Source: Mercurialis annua
Taxonomy: Eukaryota > Streptophyta > Magnoliopsida > Malpighiales > Euphorbiaceae
Direction: 5' to 3'
Assembly (NCBI RefSeq): GCF_937616625.2
Contig: NC_065571.1
Coordinates: 32,821,879-32,885,878 of the forward strand
Length of the DNA: 64,000 nucleotides
Position numbers and translations under genes: made by a program. Position 1 is the first letter of the stretch. The number at the start of each line of letters is the position of its first letter. Shown here piece by piece: positions 13,451 to 25,683 of the stretch. Under the pieces are notes generated by a model that worked only from the letters and a program-made list of their open reading frames with translations, was not told the origin of the DNA and searched no databases.

Positions 13451-16400
13451 TGATGCTCCAACGATCACTCCATCAACACAATGATAATTATCAACAATTT
13501 TTCAACTGAGAGTCACAATTACTCTATACTGGAGTGGTTTCCAAAACCAGCTCGAAACTCAGGTATTACTAAATCTTCAACATCAAATACAAGATCAACC
13601 ACTAAGCTCGAATATAGTTCTTACAATTCCAAACTCTTTTGCCTCAAACAAAAGCCAGAATACTACAAACATAGCTGATAAAATCTATTGTTCTAAAACA
13701 ATTTCTTATTTCCATTTATAACATCGCGACATCAAAATATTGATAACGAAACCCAACAAGCTTCTGAAAATTTTCCGGTTCCAAACTCAACATTATAATA
13801 ATCATCTAATCCTAATGATTAATACCAATTTGATTAACTTGCGAATAATAAAATACAAGAACGCATATCGCAATACAAAGAACAGTGGACCTCTCTAATG
13901 GTAACCAAATTTATATGTCAGTGATAAACAATATCCATCAAATAATTCTTCCTAATCACTCAGAAACATAACGCCACGACTACACTGAACACTAACTGCA
14001 TCTGACAACTTAAAAATTTGTCTCTCACAACAATTGTTCCCTCAAACATTACGATAACACCATCAATTAACAAAATCGATCAACCAATTATGGTTGTCGA
14101 AACCTATTAACCGCGATTCCCGATTCTCAAATCAACTATCACGTATAACCAAATCGAGCTCAAATCCTCAAAAGTATTCGATCAATTGACTATAACTTCG
14201 TATACAACGAAAGATCAATATAACAATTTAATACGACCGGATTGTTAGCTATGCTCAAAACCAACCATTGAGGGTATAAAATCTTTTAATACAAAATATT
14301 TTATATCCAAAAAATTTCATCCTGTTTAAAAGACTCTATGTCTTATACCTCCTTTTGCATTCAAAAACGAAATACCTTTACCGTTAAAAATTCATCTTTC
14401 TAAACCCCTTGAAAATTTTCAAAATTTCCACAATTTGAATTCGATATTTTTCCTTACTTTTTCATACATTTGCAAATTTATGAAACAATTTGATTGGCAA
14501 AAATTTATATTCTCTTTAAACCAACTCGCTAACATCAATTTATACTTTTTCTCGTAAAAGTAAAATCGTGACAAAATTCTTCATATTCAAAGTACATATA
14601 AACGTTTCAATACATTAAAATTTAAATCGTATCTAATTTAAATTATTTTATTTATTTATTTATTTATTTATTTTTTTGACAAAATACAATTGAAGAAATC
14701 GTTCAAGATAAAAATATCTTATCCCTTTTGAATCAATTTTTGACAAAATTTCTCCCTTTTCTTCAGAAAGATAAAATCAGCAAATGTAATTCTCTTGTTT
14801 ATAAAATACCCTATATCCATACACCAAAATACGTGGACAATTTCAAATCTGAGAACATAAAGTTTCTTTTAAAAAAAACGTAGTGTATACACGCACATGA
14901 GCATAACCAATATCCTAAATCCATAAATCCTTGAATTACAAATCGAAAATTATCACGAAAGCTTTCCATTCCAAATATTCTATACCGCTCTTAGCACAAC
15001 TATATCTCGAGTACAACCTTAAAATCATTTTTACTCATAACCACAAGATTCTGATTCTACAGACCAATCTCTCACAACGCAAACGTCCAATAATCATTAC
15101 CATCATCACAGAGTATTTGTCTAGCTACCTTTCGGTACAGTTTCAAAATTATTTGAAATCAAACAACTTTGTAAATACATTTACCCCAAAGGGACTCGCG
15201 AGTTTGTTTCAAATACCTTTCTCAAAACACTTTATTGACAAAACCCATTTTATATAATTGTGCGCCAGGGTGATGACATCTCTCATCCCCGAAGAGTTGC
15301 ATCCATCCCTAATCATTTCTATGCACGTGATGCATGTACTATTATGCATGTATCAATTATTAATTTATCCTTTATTTAATGAACATACTTACTGCTCAAT
15401 GCAATCCTATTCGTGGCATTCAAAATGCATGTTCATGATATGTCTGGGCACAATTACGTGTTTAAAAAAAATTTCAAATATTTTAACAAATCAATCTTTG
15501 AAATTCATTTCACAATAAAACCTTTGCTAGACGTTACACTCTGTGAGATGTGCACTCGATAACCTTCAAATATTCCTCAAACTCCGTACTTGCAACCTGC
15601 CAATATTTGATGCTATAAAGCAACTCATCCTTATAACCTTATTACAACTCCACTATAAAAAGTATCTAACTAACCTCAATTCAAACTGATCATAATCAAA
15701 GAAAATAGCACGTAAAATACGCTCCTATAAAATTTACCGCCAGCTCTTGCATCGCATTCCCAGACTTGATGGAAACAACAGTGTATTAATACACCGATCT
15801 ATCTTCTCGATTCCGAGTTTCCAATATTCGCTTTAGGAAAATCAGAAATCGTCCGCCAATTCAAGGGAATACTTCCCTCGTCTTCCTCGATATCAAACCC
15901 AAAGATTTCGATCCAACAACAAAATGACAAACCCAATTTATCCCCAGTTAATACTATATCAAAACGGGGTCTGAACAAAAGTTCTACTCACATCAAACCA
16001 AAAATCAGGTATTTATCATAACCGCATGAAATAAATCATCCCACGTGCTACTTCGCACGACTAGATGAAACAAAACAATTTACTTAGTTCAACATGTAAG
16101 CGAACTATACCACGCAAATCAAAACAAAACGAAAAAAAACAATATCATGATTGTTACAATCATAAACTACCTAAGTGTTGTCATTAAGCAAAATTTTACC
16201 CCAAGCATACTTAAAAGACAAAAACAAGACGTGCCACAACAAGCTTGAATTTTCGTAGCAATTCATTTTGTAACATTTAAACTTTCAAGAAAACGCTTCA
16301 ATTTTTTTTGAAATCTTGAAGTCAAATACGAAAACTTCCAATAAAAACAAAAAATTTTAGTTGAGCCCCACGGTTAAAACAAAATCACTACCTGTAAAAT

Positions 16401-17545
16401 ATCTCTATTTATCAGTTTCTTTTAAACGGATACCCAAGTATCTCTTCTCAAACCATAAAATCATCAAGTTAGCCGAGTCATTAAAATTACCAAGCTCAAC
16501 TCTTAAATTTGGATGACCCAAGTCGAGCCCAAATCAAACGTTTATAAAACGTATCCAAAATATTTATTATTATTTTTTTTATCCAAAAATATTTAATAAA
16601 ATCTCCATCCCTTCAAAGTTAGGAGCTCAACGTAACCCAACCGCTAAACAGTAATTTAAAAACTCAAATTAGAAATCTTTAATCTAAAACATCTATCCCG
16701 TAAATCCCGAAAATTTAAAATGTTAACATACAATAACATGGTAAAATAACTTCAACGTTAAATTATTAAAACAATTGGCTCATCTCATAAATATCATTTT
16801 GAAATCGTCGCTTGTTAACACCAAACAAAACTTAATATTTCAAAATACAAGAATTTCTTATTACTGGTATCTCAACCAAAAATCAAACTTTTTAAGAATT
16901 TAAACCAAACTTCTCTTATAATTCTATGTCGAAATACAAATCGGATAAAACAATATTCTCGATAAAAATCTCTAAATCAACATGTGGTCAAACAATGCAT
17001 GACCATCAAACACGTTTTAAGGTTTAACCCAAAATCTCTTTAATTGAAAAATAAAGCTAACGTCCAACATACGATCACATTTAACATCAACAATTGAGGC
17101 CAAAGCCAAGATGTACTTTATTAACAAGGCAAAAGCAGTTCAACGCATCACGTAAAATAACTGTAACATTACCATAAATTCTAAATCGTTTAAGGCATAA
17201 ACGACAAGTTTTATCAAACATCATACCCAAGTATGAGTCTTTAGGAAAATTTACCAACCTATGATTTCCCGAGAAATCAAAAGCAATTATAATCACCCAA
17301 GTGAAATAATCTCAACATGATAAAACACAGCAATTAACATCCAAGTGAAATAAATTGTCAATCAAAGCATCAATACCAAATAAGGACTGACAGACATCGC
17401 CTATAGGATGTAGGCTGAAGGTTTGAAAAAAAATGATGACGTTTAAAAGACAAGACACGAATCCTAATTCCGCAGTAGTTCCTAAGACACAACAATACTT
17501 AACAGAGTAAACACATAGCAAGAAATGGCCTTGGTTTGAAACCTG
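13451..17545. other. non-coding interior of nested element
   Basis: About 4.1 kb of AT-rich sequence with no recognisable protein domain on either strand; the longest open frames (~110 residues) show no known motif. It holds an (ATTT)n-like microsatellite at ~14646-14675. The part next to the PBS (about 17300-17545) matches the untranslated leader of the Tekay-like element at 41186 onward. A stretch at ~16440-16640 (AGTTAGCCGAGT, GGATGACCCAAGTC) resembles the LTR segment at ~11280-11345 and may be a decayed LTR fragment. Confidence 0.7.
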
Positions 17546-17557
17546 GCTCTGATACCA
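17546..17557 (-). other. primer-binding site, initiator tRNA-Met (nested element)
   Basis: The minus strand reads TGGTATCAGAGC, 4 bp inside the right LTR, complementary to the 3' end of initiator tRNA-Met. This fixes the element's orientation. Confidence 0.92.
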
Positions 17558-17561
17558 AGTT

Positions 17562-20508
17562 TGTCACGACCCATTTTCATGAATCGCGACCGGCGCTAGG
17601 GTATGGGTAATGTAGTACCGAAACCCGTAGCTAGCCTTTCATTCAACACATAAACACAATAACCTGCAGAAAACCAATGCTCGGGGGCAACCGAGACTTC
17701 AGCCTAAATCTAGCAGATATAATATTCAACAGATAACATAACATGCTTATCCAATTATGAGTCTAAAAATAGGCATAACATAAATAATCCGAAATAATTA
17801 CATAACATGCCAGAGCAATATAACTAGTCAGACCAATCCGACAAACAACTGTAATAATAATAAAGACGTCTAGTCAACTACTGCGGTCTAAGAATAAAAT
17901 AGTTTGACAGTTTATCAAAATAAATGGATCCTCCGAGGAAAAGTAAATGCGGAGATCACCAGACTCTCTCATATCATAACCCTGGGAAAAATTGGGAAAA
18001 CAACGGGGTCAGATATACTGAGATGAGTTCATACCACTATTTACATTTATTAAGTGGAAAAACCTTTAAAACGTTTAAAACATTTAATAACGATATTATA
18101 GATAATAGTTGGAACCTTAATCCACAATTCTAAATAATAAACATAATCTAATAGGTCTGGTCCCGAGAGCTGAGCTACAGCGAGTTACCACTGACCACAC
18201 TTGTTCCAGAGTCCCGAGAGCTGAGCTACACCGAGTTACTCTACTTGGTCCCGAGAGCTATGCTCACACCGAGTTACCTCATTACCATAATTACCTTTCC
18301 CAGATCACTACCGGTGCGCACGCAGTCCTAATGATGCCCATTAGGTAGCATGTTCCAACTAGAAGCCATAATATAAAAACAGTTCGAAATATACGTACAG
18401 TATATATATATTTAATATTTAAAATATCAATTTACTTAATAAAGCGGTAAATAGTAAGTACAAACTCACAGCTTGCTAATCCACGTGAATACCGGCAAGC
18501 AACTAATCCTGGTTCGCCTCTGGAGTACGAACAATAGACGGGTCTAGACAAATAAAATAATTATTAAAAACAAATCCTAACTCTAGAGAATACTAGACAC
18601 CACATAGGACTAGCACAATTAACATGTCGGAATAATAAAAAAAATCCAAAGCACACACAAATATAATCAATAGGTAATAAAGCCAAATTAATACAAGTCT
18701 ATTGAGTTCTCGCTTAAAAATCCGATTTATAAATATTATTTAATAACTTTAAATAATAAATAATTTCCAAATAGTGGGTTAGCCGAGTTACCAATAACTA
18801 CCAAGCTAACCTCACTGGTCGGGTGACCCAAGTCTAACCCGACTCAAAATAATTATCAATATAAACCCAAGTTTATATTTATAAAATAAATTAACAAAAT
18901 AATAATCCATTTTAAAAGCGGAACTCAATAACTTCAATTCTAAGTAACCCAAGTTACAAATCAAAAACTTAATCATTTTAAGTTAATAAAAATTTTGGGA
19001 CTAAATTGTACTTTAACCAATTAGGGGCTAAACCGTACTTTTGCCAAATAGGGACTAAATTGTACTTTAGTCAATTTAATATTCGAAATCAAATTAATTA
19101 CTTTTGTTATTAATTAATACTAAATATAACGTTACTAATCAAAAACTTAAGTAAATAAGTTTTAAAAACATTTAGGGACTAAATTGTAATTTAGCCAATT
19201 TATACCAAATCGAAGTTCGAAATTAATTATAATTACCCGAGTAATTATATTAGCTTAATTTATAAATAACTATCGTTTTGATTTATAAATTGAAATAAAA
19301 TTCGAGTTATTAGTTAAAGTTTAACATTAAGGATTTATTTGATTTTAACAAAATAATTTGATGACCAAAATGGCAACTTGGCCATCTCTCTAGTTTGAAA
19401 GAAACTCATCCCCGCCAAGCATAACACCTTGACAAATCCTCCATTATTAAGCTACTGCCAAGCTTTTTAATTCAAGAATTCAACCCCAAAAACTTAACCA
19501 ATTACTCAAGACTACAATAAAACCATATCATTAATCATAATCTAACAATAAATCAAATCACAAACCATAGTAACAGTGGCTCTTAATCAAAGACAACGTT
19601 GAATACCCAATTCAAAACTCAACCGATACATCAATTTACGATTGAACAATCACAAACCGAAAGCTTAAACTATTATCGACTAATCATTCCAAGGGATTTG
19701 AAATCATAAACCTAGCAAAATCATGGCTTAAAAGAGTAATGGATTTCGGCAGAAACTTCAACTATCAAAACAGATTATTTAACAAACTCAAAACGATAAC
19801 CGTACGGCGATTGAAACGGGATCGATTACGTACCGTTTGACAAGACCGAGATAGGGAAACGAAGGTACGTGAGTCTAGAACGTCTGAGATCAAACGGTTT
19901 TGATTTCGACCTAGAAACGAATGAGAACGACTCAAATTACGTAATGCCGTTTCAAGGCAGAAATCTAAGATTGAGGAATTATAAAACTAACCGGAACAGC
20001 AGAGTTTGGATGATGATTTCGGCTTCGTTTCTCAGCGAATGGACAAGAGGAAAACGGCTAGGGTTTGTCTGCAGCGTGATGAAGGTTTTCTGTTAAGAAG
20101 TCGACTTAAAATAACGCAAGGAAACGGGCCGTAAACGAGATCGAAAAGGGCTGGGCGAAGGGGTCCTATGGGCTGAGTGATTCCCGAACGGGAATGGCCT
20201 TTCAGGCCATGATTCCCGTTCGGGAATGGCCTTTCAGGCCATGATTCCCGTTCGGGAATGCCTGGTCTCGAACGAGACCAGGCCCAAAAAATGAGATTCC
20301 CGTTCGGGAATTTCAATTCCCGAACGGGAATGACTGAATTCTATTTTTTTTTTGATTTAAAAAAATATAATTGGTTAAACCAATAAAATCACACCCAAAC
20401 CAAACAACTCGAACCAAGCCACTAATATCGAAATTACTTCAAAACGACCGGGAAAAATGTCGGAATTTAAATGTAAAAAAAAAATGTAAAATTTTACGGG
20501 ATATTACA
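17562..20508 (-). repeat. nested element LTR, right copy (its 5' LTR)
   Basis: 2947 bp, TG...CA ends. It is nearly identical to 10066-12979 (roughly 0.6% substitutions by eye). The ~33-bp length difference is explained by an extra hairpin unit at 20179-20331. The 27-bp GGGACTAAATTGTA motif array recurs from 18997. Confidence 0.93.
20179..20331. repeat. hairpin/inverted-repeat cluster in LTR (right copy, expanded)
   Basis: Same cluster as at 12683, with one additional 32-bp unit (GGCCTTTCAGGCC followed by GATTCCCGTTCGGGAAT). The unit count therefore changed after the two LTRs were made at insertion, or one LTR was converted. Confidence 0.85.
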
Positions 20509-21404
20509 GGCAGCTTTTATCATTTTATATTAATGATTAAAATACTTGAATGGTTAATTCTTTATAAGGTCATCAAGTATGTGACTTCATAGTAGAACCC
20601 TTAGGTTTAATAAAATAATTATATACCATCTATCCCTAGTCTTAATAGAACATTGAGACTAGTATGATGTTGACTAATGATTATGTTTTAATAATCATGT
20701 ATATGAGATATTAAGTCAAATCATAGGTGCTATTTGAGAAATAAGGCACTGGATGACCCACTGTGAGAATACTACATAGATCACTGTCATAAGTAATTCT
20801 CATTACAGTTCTATTAGTATAATCCTTTGACCTTGAAATCATCATGGATTTCTTCATAGCTATTTCATATTTTGATACAGTCTTACATTATCTTTAACAG
20901 GATAATGGAATAGATTGTCATTGGATATGAAAGTAACTATGTGAGAAATGTGAGTGACTGAGAAGGAATTTGTCCCTCATTTATTTGAGTAAGATATCTA
21001 TGGGCCCCTTGAAGAAGATAGACTGAAGGAAATGCATGGCCATGCTAATTGATAAGGAGTTATCATTTTCAGTCTACTTAAAGTCAAGAAACTAATGATT
21101 GAATATTATAAGGATGACAGGACTATGCCTTATATTCAATCTGGATATCGAGTGACAAAGGGATTAAAATATTATTGTAAATGGTTAAATCGGATTGTCG
21201 ATATTCATTTAACTTGGATAGTCATAATGTCTTGCTAGAGGCCACTTATGACTTGTGGGCTGAAATAGGGATTTTGGGCCTACTGCCAACGTTATATGAA
21301 CCTATTGGGTCACACACTAAGAATAGACCCAAAACAGTTATGGGTTGTACAAGCCCAATGTGATTAAGTGATTAATTATTATATATATATATATATATAA
21401 TTCG

Positions 21405-21453
<49 letters not shown>

Positions 21454-21977
21454 TATATATTAATTTGAAATTAAGGATAAGTGTTTTCCTTAATTTATTA
21501 TTTTTAAAGATAATAAATAATTAATATATATGGATGATTATCAAAAAGGAGTTTTTGATTAACATAAACTTGTAAGAATTGCAATGAGATTGAAATTCGA
21601 ATTTGTCTCAAACCCTAGTGTTATTGTATCACTATAAATACACATTAAGCAATTGGTTTGAGAATCACGAAATTCATTATTCACTAAATCACTAAAATTC
21701 GAAATTGCTTGTGAAGCAATAGTGCTAGCACACAAGCACTAGTTTTGGCTAAGGTCTGTTCGTGTGGATACTCGTAGAGGACGCGTTCTTTTGGAGGCGT
21801 TTCTGATCCGAGGCCAGGTATCACCAAAGTTAACCACCTCCTTCCTTCCTACATTGCTGTTGAATTCGACATACAAGTAAGTACTTATTCTGTTAATTCA
21901 AATTACATGGATCTTGGTTTGGGTTTTTAGATAAATTTTTGAAATTCCGCTGCGTTATGAACCGAAAAAACCCAACA
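20509..21977 (+). repeat. copia 5' LTR, remainder (right of nested insertion)
   Basis: It begins with the duplicated GGCAG and continues colinearly with the 3' LTR (27599-29093) to CCCAACA at 21977. Together with 9990-10065 it makes a 1540-bp LTR, ~45 bp longer than the 3' LTR. The excess is an expanded (AT)n tract (about 21379-21446, versus 28540-28587) plus ~25 bp near 21670-21700 that the 3' LTR lacks. Base differences from the 3' LTR number about 30-35. Confidence 0.94.
21633..21640 (+). promoter_or_regulatory. candidate TATA box, copia 5' LTR
   Basis: TATAAATA lies ~345 bp before the LTR end and is conserved in the 3' LTR at 28774-28781. It is the best TATA-like site in a plausible U3 position. 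The transcription start is not shown by the sequence. Confidence 0.55.
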
Positions 21978-21978
21978 G

Positions 21979-21990
21979 TGGTATCAGAGC
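21979..21990 (+). other. primer-binding site, initiator tRNA-Met (copia)
   Basis: TGGTATCAGAGC lies one base after the 5' LTR end (21977), complementary to initiator tRNA-Met 3' end. Confidence 0.95.
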
Positions 21991-22300
21991 TGCTTGTAAT
22001 TTGATTAATAAGATTCTGAGTATGTATGTGATATATGCTTATTGTATGTTTTGTTTTGAAAAAGGGGTTGTTTTTCGAATTATAATTCGTTGTAATTTTA
22101 CATAAAACGATTATGTGATTAATTGTATGAAAAACAATATGAAGAATTAATTTGATTAATCGTTTAATGTGATTAAAACTTTGAATATACTGTTCTAAAT
22201 TAATATTACGTTTTAATTTGATTAAAGATTTCGTAGTATTAATGTTCATACGAATTGATAAGAAAAGGGGAAACAAATTAATAAAACTGTTTTTGAATAA

Positions 22301-22540
22301 GGATTAGTAAACTGTTTATGAAACGGTTTTAATTCTATTAGGAAAACTGTTTTTGAATAGGATTAGTAAATTGTTTGTGAAACTGGTTTTAATTCAATTA
22401 GTAATTCTGCTTTGAATAGGATTAGTAAACTGTTTGTGAAACTGTTTTGATTCTATTAGTAATTCTGTTTTAAATAGGATTAGTAAATTGTTTGTGAAAC
22501 TGTTTTAATTCTCCTAATAAAACTGTGTTTAATTATGTTA
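22301..22540 (+). repeat. ~59-bp tandem repeat, four copies, in copia leader
   Basis: Units start at GGATTAGTAAA/TTGTTT: 22301, 22360, 22419 and 22477, a spacing of 59, 59 and 58 bp. Each contains GAAACTGTTTT and AATTCTATTAG variants. Shorter related fragments (AAAACTGT, TAATTCTG) continue to ~22620. Confidence 0.85.
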
Positions 22541-22776
22541 TGAACAAAATTTATAAAACTGTATTTAATTCTGCTATGAGCCGAATTAATGAAACTGTTG
22601 TTATTTAAGTGTTAAATAAATTGTTTCTGAACAGTTTTTAAGATGCAGTAATTAGGGTTTTGGGGTCATTTTAATCTGTTTTGAACATATTAAAATAAAC
22701 CGTAATCAATTAAGATTACTGATTTCGGATAAAGAAATTTTAATTCTGTTAAGTGTAACATGTGAGAAAAATTTTT

Positions 22777-22894
22777 GGACCACCGCCTGGGGCTCTGCCC
22801 CCGGGCCCCGCCAGGGGCGCTGCCCCTTGGACCCCGCTAGGGGGGCGCTGCCCCCAGACCCCGCCAAGGGGCCGCGCTCCTTGGACCCCGCTAA
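22777..22894 (+). repeat. GC-rich tandem hairpin block in copia leader
   Basis: Four imperfect ~26-28-bp units begin at 22789, 22814, 22840 and 22868. Each unit has a GGGGC...GCCCC-type stem followed by GGACCCCGCTA or similar. The block is strongly G+C-rich inside an AT-rich leader and each unit can fold on itself. Confidence 0.85.
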
Positions 22895-23616
22895 TACACC
22901 CCATTAAGGACCGTTATCCTTTTAAGCCGGCGTGTTTTTATCATGTATTTTATTTTAATACTTTAATGATAAATTTTAAATATGATTTAAATTATCATGA
23001 ATAACATATTTATATGATTGTTGTTAATTATGATTTAAAATAGTGAAATAATATGTTTTTAATGTTTATCTTATTAGTTATATGCTTTGCATGATTATTT
23101 TATATGTGATAAGATAGGATAACTAAATAGGATAAATAACAAACCCTTATTTAATATTAAGTTTTCAATATACCTCCCATTGTAATAACACTTATCAAGA
23201 CTTAGATTGCTATGTATAGGCTATGCCAAAGCATGATGTATAAAGTCATCTAAGTAAGATAAGTTGGATAAAAGTGATATCCATATGTTTGATTTGGTTA
23301 GACTTAACTAGGTTATCAAAATAGTTTTGAACCTAGGGTATAAGATAGAATATCAAGATTACATGTGATGTTAATATTCTATGTTCAAGAATTGCATGAG
23401 ATGTAATTGGTAAAGTGTTACCTACCTAAATAAACCACACTTAAAGTGATAAGCCAAAGCTTATTTGAAGTAGGGTGAAATATGGATCTTGTCCCACTAT
23501 TATTTTTCAATTGTTGAAATTATCATTAAGAGTTTTTATATGAATTATGGATATATATTGTGGGAATTTTATTGTGCCTTTTATTAAATGCTACTTGTAT
23601 ATTTATTGTTGTAGAG

Positions 23617-24606
23617 ATGGCTACAAACACTACACATACTTTATCAGTGCGATCAATCCTTGAGAAGAATAAGCTCAATGGCACTAACTTTCTGGACTGG
23701 TACAGAAATCTAAGAATTGTTCTTAGGCAAGAAAGAAAGGAATATATACTTGATCAACCCCTCCCTGAGGAACCAGCTCCTGCTGCTACTAGAGCTCAAA
23801 GGGATGCTTATACGAAGCATCTCAATGACTCTACTGATGTCACTTGCATTATGCTTGGATGCATGGAGAATGAACTCCAAAAGCAAATGATGGAATTGGA
23901 TGCGAACACCATGATTACTGATCTCATGGAAATGTTCCAAGAGAGAGCAAGAATTGAAATGTTCAATACCATCAAGGATTTGCTTTCATTGAAGTTGACT
24001 ACTAGCGGCTCAGTTAGTCCTCATGTTTTGAAGATGAAGGGTCATCTTGAACATTTGGACAGGCTCGGTCTCCCAATTGCCCAAGAGTTGGCTACAGACA
24101 TTATTCTCCAATCTTTGCCTGAGGCTTATGATGGTTTCATCATGAACTTCAATATGCATAATATGGAGAAGACCACCACAGAGTTGCATGGAATGCTTCA
24201 AACTGCTGAAAAGAACATCAAGAATGAGATTAAGGATGTTCTTATGGTAAACAAGGGAAAGGGTATGAAAAAGTCTGGTAAGGGCAAGGGAAAGGCTTTC
24301 AAGAAGTCTAAACCCAAGTCCAAGCCCAAGACCAAGGATGAACCCAAAGCAAAACCGCCAAAGGAAGGAACCTGCTTTTTCTGCAAGGAACCTGGACATT
24401 GGAAAAGGAATTGCAAGAAATATCTGGATGATCTGAAGAAGAACAAGGGTAGTGAGACTACCACTTCAGGTATTCATGTTATAGAAATTAATATTTCTAT
24501 TTCTGATTCATGGGTATTAGATACTGGATCTGGATCTCACATTTGTACTAATGTGCAGGGTCTCAAAAGGAGTAGAAGTTTGACAAAAGGCGAAGTGGAC
24601 CTATGA
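23617..24606 (+). pseudogene. copia gag and start of protease
   Basis: I chose the ATG at 23617, opening MATNTTHTLSVRSILEKNK, because conserved gag sequence (KLNGTNFLDWYRNLRIVL) follows at once; upstream codons in frame have no family similarity. Order: capsid-like UBN2/gag domain over the first ~220 codons; a Lys-rich linker with KGKGK and KPKSK runs; a zinc knuckle CFFCKEPGHWKRNC (CX2CX4HX4C, 24373-24414) for RNA binding; then the protease active site DTGS at 24520-24531. The frame ends at an in-frame TGA (24604-24606) ~25 codons past the protease active site, while homology continues in the same frame beyond it. This is a nonsense break, not a natural terminus. Confidence 0.9.
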
Positions 24607-25683
24607 GTTGGCAATGGAGCAAGAGTTGCTGCTTTAGCTGTAGGGACTTATGAGTTATCTTTGCCTAGTGGACTTATTTTATCTTTGAACAATTGTTATT
24701 ATGTACCTACCATGTGTAGGAATATTATTTCTGTTTCTTGTTTGGACAAGGATGGTTTTGAATTTATTATTAGGAATAATAAATGCAGTATTTCGCATAA
24801 TAACATTCTTTATGGATATGCTCCACGCAGTAGTGGTCTTTATATTTTAAATGTTGAAGACACTAATGAAAAATCAATCTATAACATCAATGCTAAGAAG
24901 TTTAAGTCAAATGATTTAAACTCTACTTATCTCTGGCATTGTCGTTTAGGCCATATAAATGAGAAACGCATATCAAAACTTCAAAGAGATGGACTTTTGA
25001 ATTCATTTGATTATGAATCATTTGAAACATGTGAATCTTGTCTAATGGGCAAAATGACAAAAACACCTTTTATTGGACAAGGTGAAAGAGCTAAAAACTT
25101 ATTGGGCCTTATACATACAGATGTATGTGGTCTATTAAGTACAAATGCTAGAGGTGGATTTCAGTACTTCATTACTTTTACTGATGATCTCAGTAGATAT
25201 GGTTATGTTTATCTGATGAAAAATAAATCTGAATCTTTTGAAAAGTTCAAAATATTTAAGAATGAAGTACAAAATCAACTTGGTAAAAATATTAAAACAC
25301 TAAGATCTGATCGAGGTGGTGAAAATTTAAGCCAAGAATTTGAAGATCATCTAAGAGATTGTGGGATCATTTCTCAATTGACTCCACCTGGAACACCACA
25401 ATGGAATGGTGTGTCTGAACGGAGAAATCGAACTCTATTGGATATGGTTCGATCAATGATGAGTGAAACTGATCTTCCAATCTCATTTTGGGGTTATGCT
25501 TTAGAAACCGCTGCATTCATTTTGAATAGAGTTCCATCAAAGGCAGTTGAAAAGACACCATATGAGATATGGACTGGAAAAACTCCTAGTTTGTCTTTTC
25601 TTAAGATTTGGGGATGTCAAGCTTATGTGAAGCGACTAATTTCAGATAAATTAGCACCAAATCTGACAAATGCCTTTTTGTAG
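24607..25683 (+). pseudogene. copia protease remainder and integrase
   Basis: Same frame as gag. It carries the rest of the protease, then the GAG-pre-integrase HHCC zinc domain (first His of WHCRLGH at 24937, CESC near 25030). The integrase core follows with D at 25120 (HTDVCG), D at 25309 (SDRGGE) and E at 25417 (SERRN). The last two are 35 residues apart, the classic D-35-E spacing, so the catalytic triad is present. The integrase would insert cDNA into chromosomes. A one-base frameshift near 25660 moves downstream homology (VGYP, GYYFYN) into another frame, and this frame stops with TAG at 25681-25683. Confidence 0.9.

Larger units (their letters stand above)
10066..20508 (-). mobile_element. 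nested Ty3/gypsy (Tekay/Del-like) non-autonomous derivative
   Basis: This 10.4-kb insertion runs from TGTCACGACC at 10066 to GATATTACA at 20508. It is flanked by perfect 5-bp duplications GGCAG (10061-10065, 20509-20513). The terminal copies 10066-12979 and 17562-20508 are direct LTRs. The PBS lies next to the right LTR, so the element reads on the minus strand. Of gag-pol only the last ~350 bp remains (chromodomain end of integrase, 13098-13450). The rest of the 4.6-kb interior has no recognisable coding. The LTR ends, PBS, leader and 3' untranslated region match the Tekay-like element at 38486-49283, so it belongs to a related subfamily that could have been mobilised in trans. That last point is inference. 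Confidence 0.9.
21991..23616 (+). other. copia untranslated leader
   Basis: 1.6 kb between PBS and gag with no credible reading frame. It is AT-rich except for a sharply GC-rich block at 22777-22894, and carries ~59-bp tandem repeats at 22301-22540. It is expected to hold packaging and dimerisation signals. Nothing else is recognised. Confidence 0.75.

Noticed and set aside
14931..15518. Two consecutive open frames inside the nested element as possible env-like or captured gene
   Set aside because: No signal peptide pattern, no known motif, low-complexity AT-rich codons; treated as chance.
22762..23004. Proline-rich open frame in the copia leader
   Set aside because: It is produced by translating the GC-rich hairpin block; no family similarity and upstream of the true gag.
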